This document shows positions 63,963 to 64,000 of a stretch of 64,000 nucleotides of DNA, piece by piece (within the stretch, counting starts at the first letter, position 1; each line of letters begins with the position of its first letter). This DNA is from Haemophilus sputorum CCUG 13788 (GTDB taxonomy: Bacteria; Pseudomonadota; Gammaproteobacteria; Enterobacterales; Pasteurellaceae). The position numbers were made by a program, and so were the translations under genes. The notes beneath the pieces are model-generated. The model had not been told where the DNA came from. It saw only the letters and a list, made by a program, of their open reading frames with translations, and ran no database searches. The DNA lies in assembly GCF_000238795.1 (NCBI RefSeq), contig NZ_AFNK01000007.1, positions 185,327-249,326 of the forward strand, in the 5' to 3' direction.

Positions 63963-64000
63963 CTTCATTTAACAAAAAATCGAGGCAGTTAACTAGCTCG

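Overview
This window is chromosomal DNA of a Pasteurellaceae bacterium. The gene set (metX, ftsB-ispD-ispF, secM-secA-mutT, tyrR-sap, a short TyrR, a dispersin B homologue) and the low GC content fit that family. Dozens of copies of ACAAGCGGTC, mostly intergenic and often as inverted pairs, are the Actinobacillus pleuropneumoniae-type DNA uptake signal. I did not see the H. influenzae-type AAGTGCGGT. I therefore infer the A. pleuropneumoniae / H. parahaemolyticus / Mannheimia side of the family; the species cannot be fixed from this sequence.

Layout. 1-6.4 kb: a lysine-riboswitch-controlled NhaC-family transporter (cut by the window edge), hns, sanA, a MetJ-box-preceded metX, ftsB-ispD-ispF, a candidate minus-strand small RNA, and 4.5S RNA. 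6.4-17 kb: an accessory-looking stretch with a secreted OB-fold protein, a DMT transporter, two tandem families of uncharacterised membrane proteins (a four-cysteine pair and a DUF4153 pair), a YD-repeat-like secreted protein, an unknown 520-residue protein and a GT2 glycosyltransferase. 17-20.3 kb: modE, a metal exporter divergent from a MerR regulator, and a 1,089-bp insertion sequence inserted inside a shared uptake-signal terminator. 20.3-28.9 kb: rseC-fadD-upp, rpoE-rseA (no rseB), corC-lnt, DUF2057, and a metallo-hydrolase. 29-35.6 kb: msrA with a GT8 glycosyltransferase, a PepSY protein with a QseBC/PmrAB-like two-component system, and a Kef-type K+/H+ system. 35.6-43.3 kb: rplY, a short malic enzyme, and tyrR-sapABCD without sapF. 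43.3-53.4 kb: gpmA, relA-dxr, groESL, and secM-secA-mutT. 53.4-64 kb: dciA, an NlpE-like lipoprotein, purM, dispersin B, a preQ1-riboswitch-headed queCDE operon, and putA-putP.

Regulation is unusually readable here. Supported or likely sites include a lysine riboswitch, a preQ1-I riboswitch, a SecM arrest/SD-sequestration switch, MetJ, PurR, CRP and TyrR operators, a 19-bp-spacer MerR promoter, sigma-32 and sigma-E promoters, and an 11-bp direct repeat in front of the PepSY/two-component locus. Start codons were moved inward from the longest open frame where a Shine-Dalgarno sequence or family alignment required it. No tRNA, rRNA, prophage or CRISPR array was seen. The most interesting items are the candidate small RNA, the variant SecM arrest peptide with its visible anti-SD, the preQ1 riboswitch with an extra hairpin, the insertion sequence in the terminator, and the paired unknown membrane-protein families.
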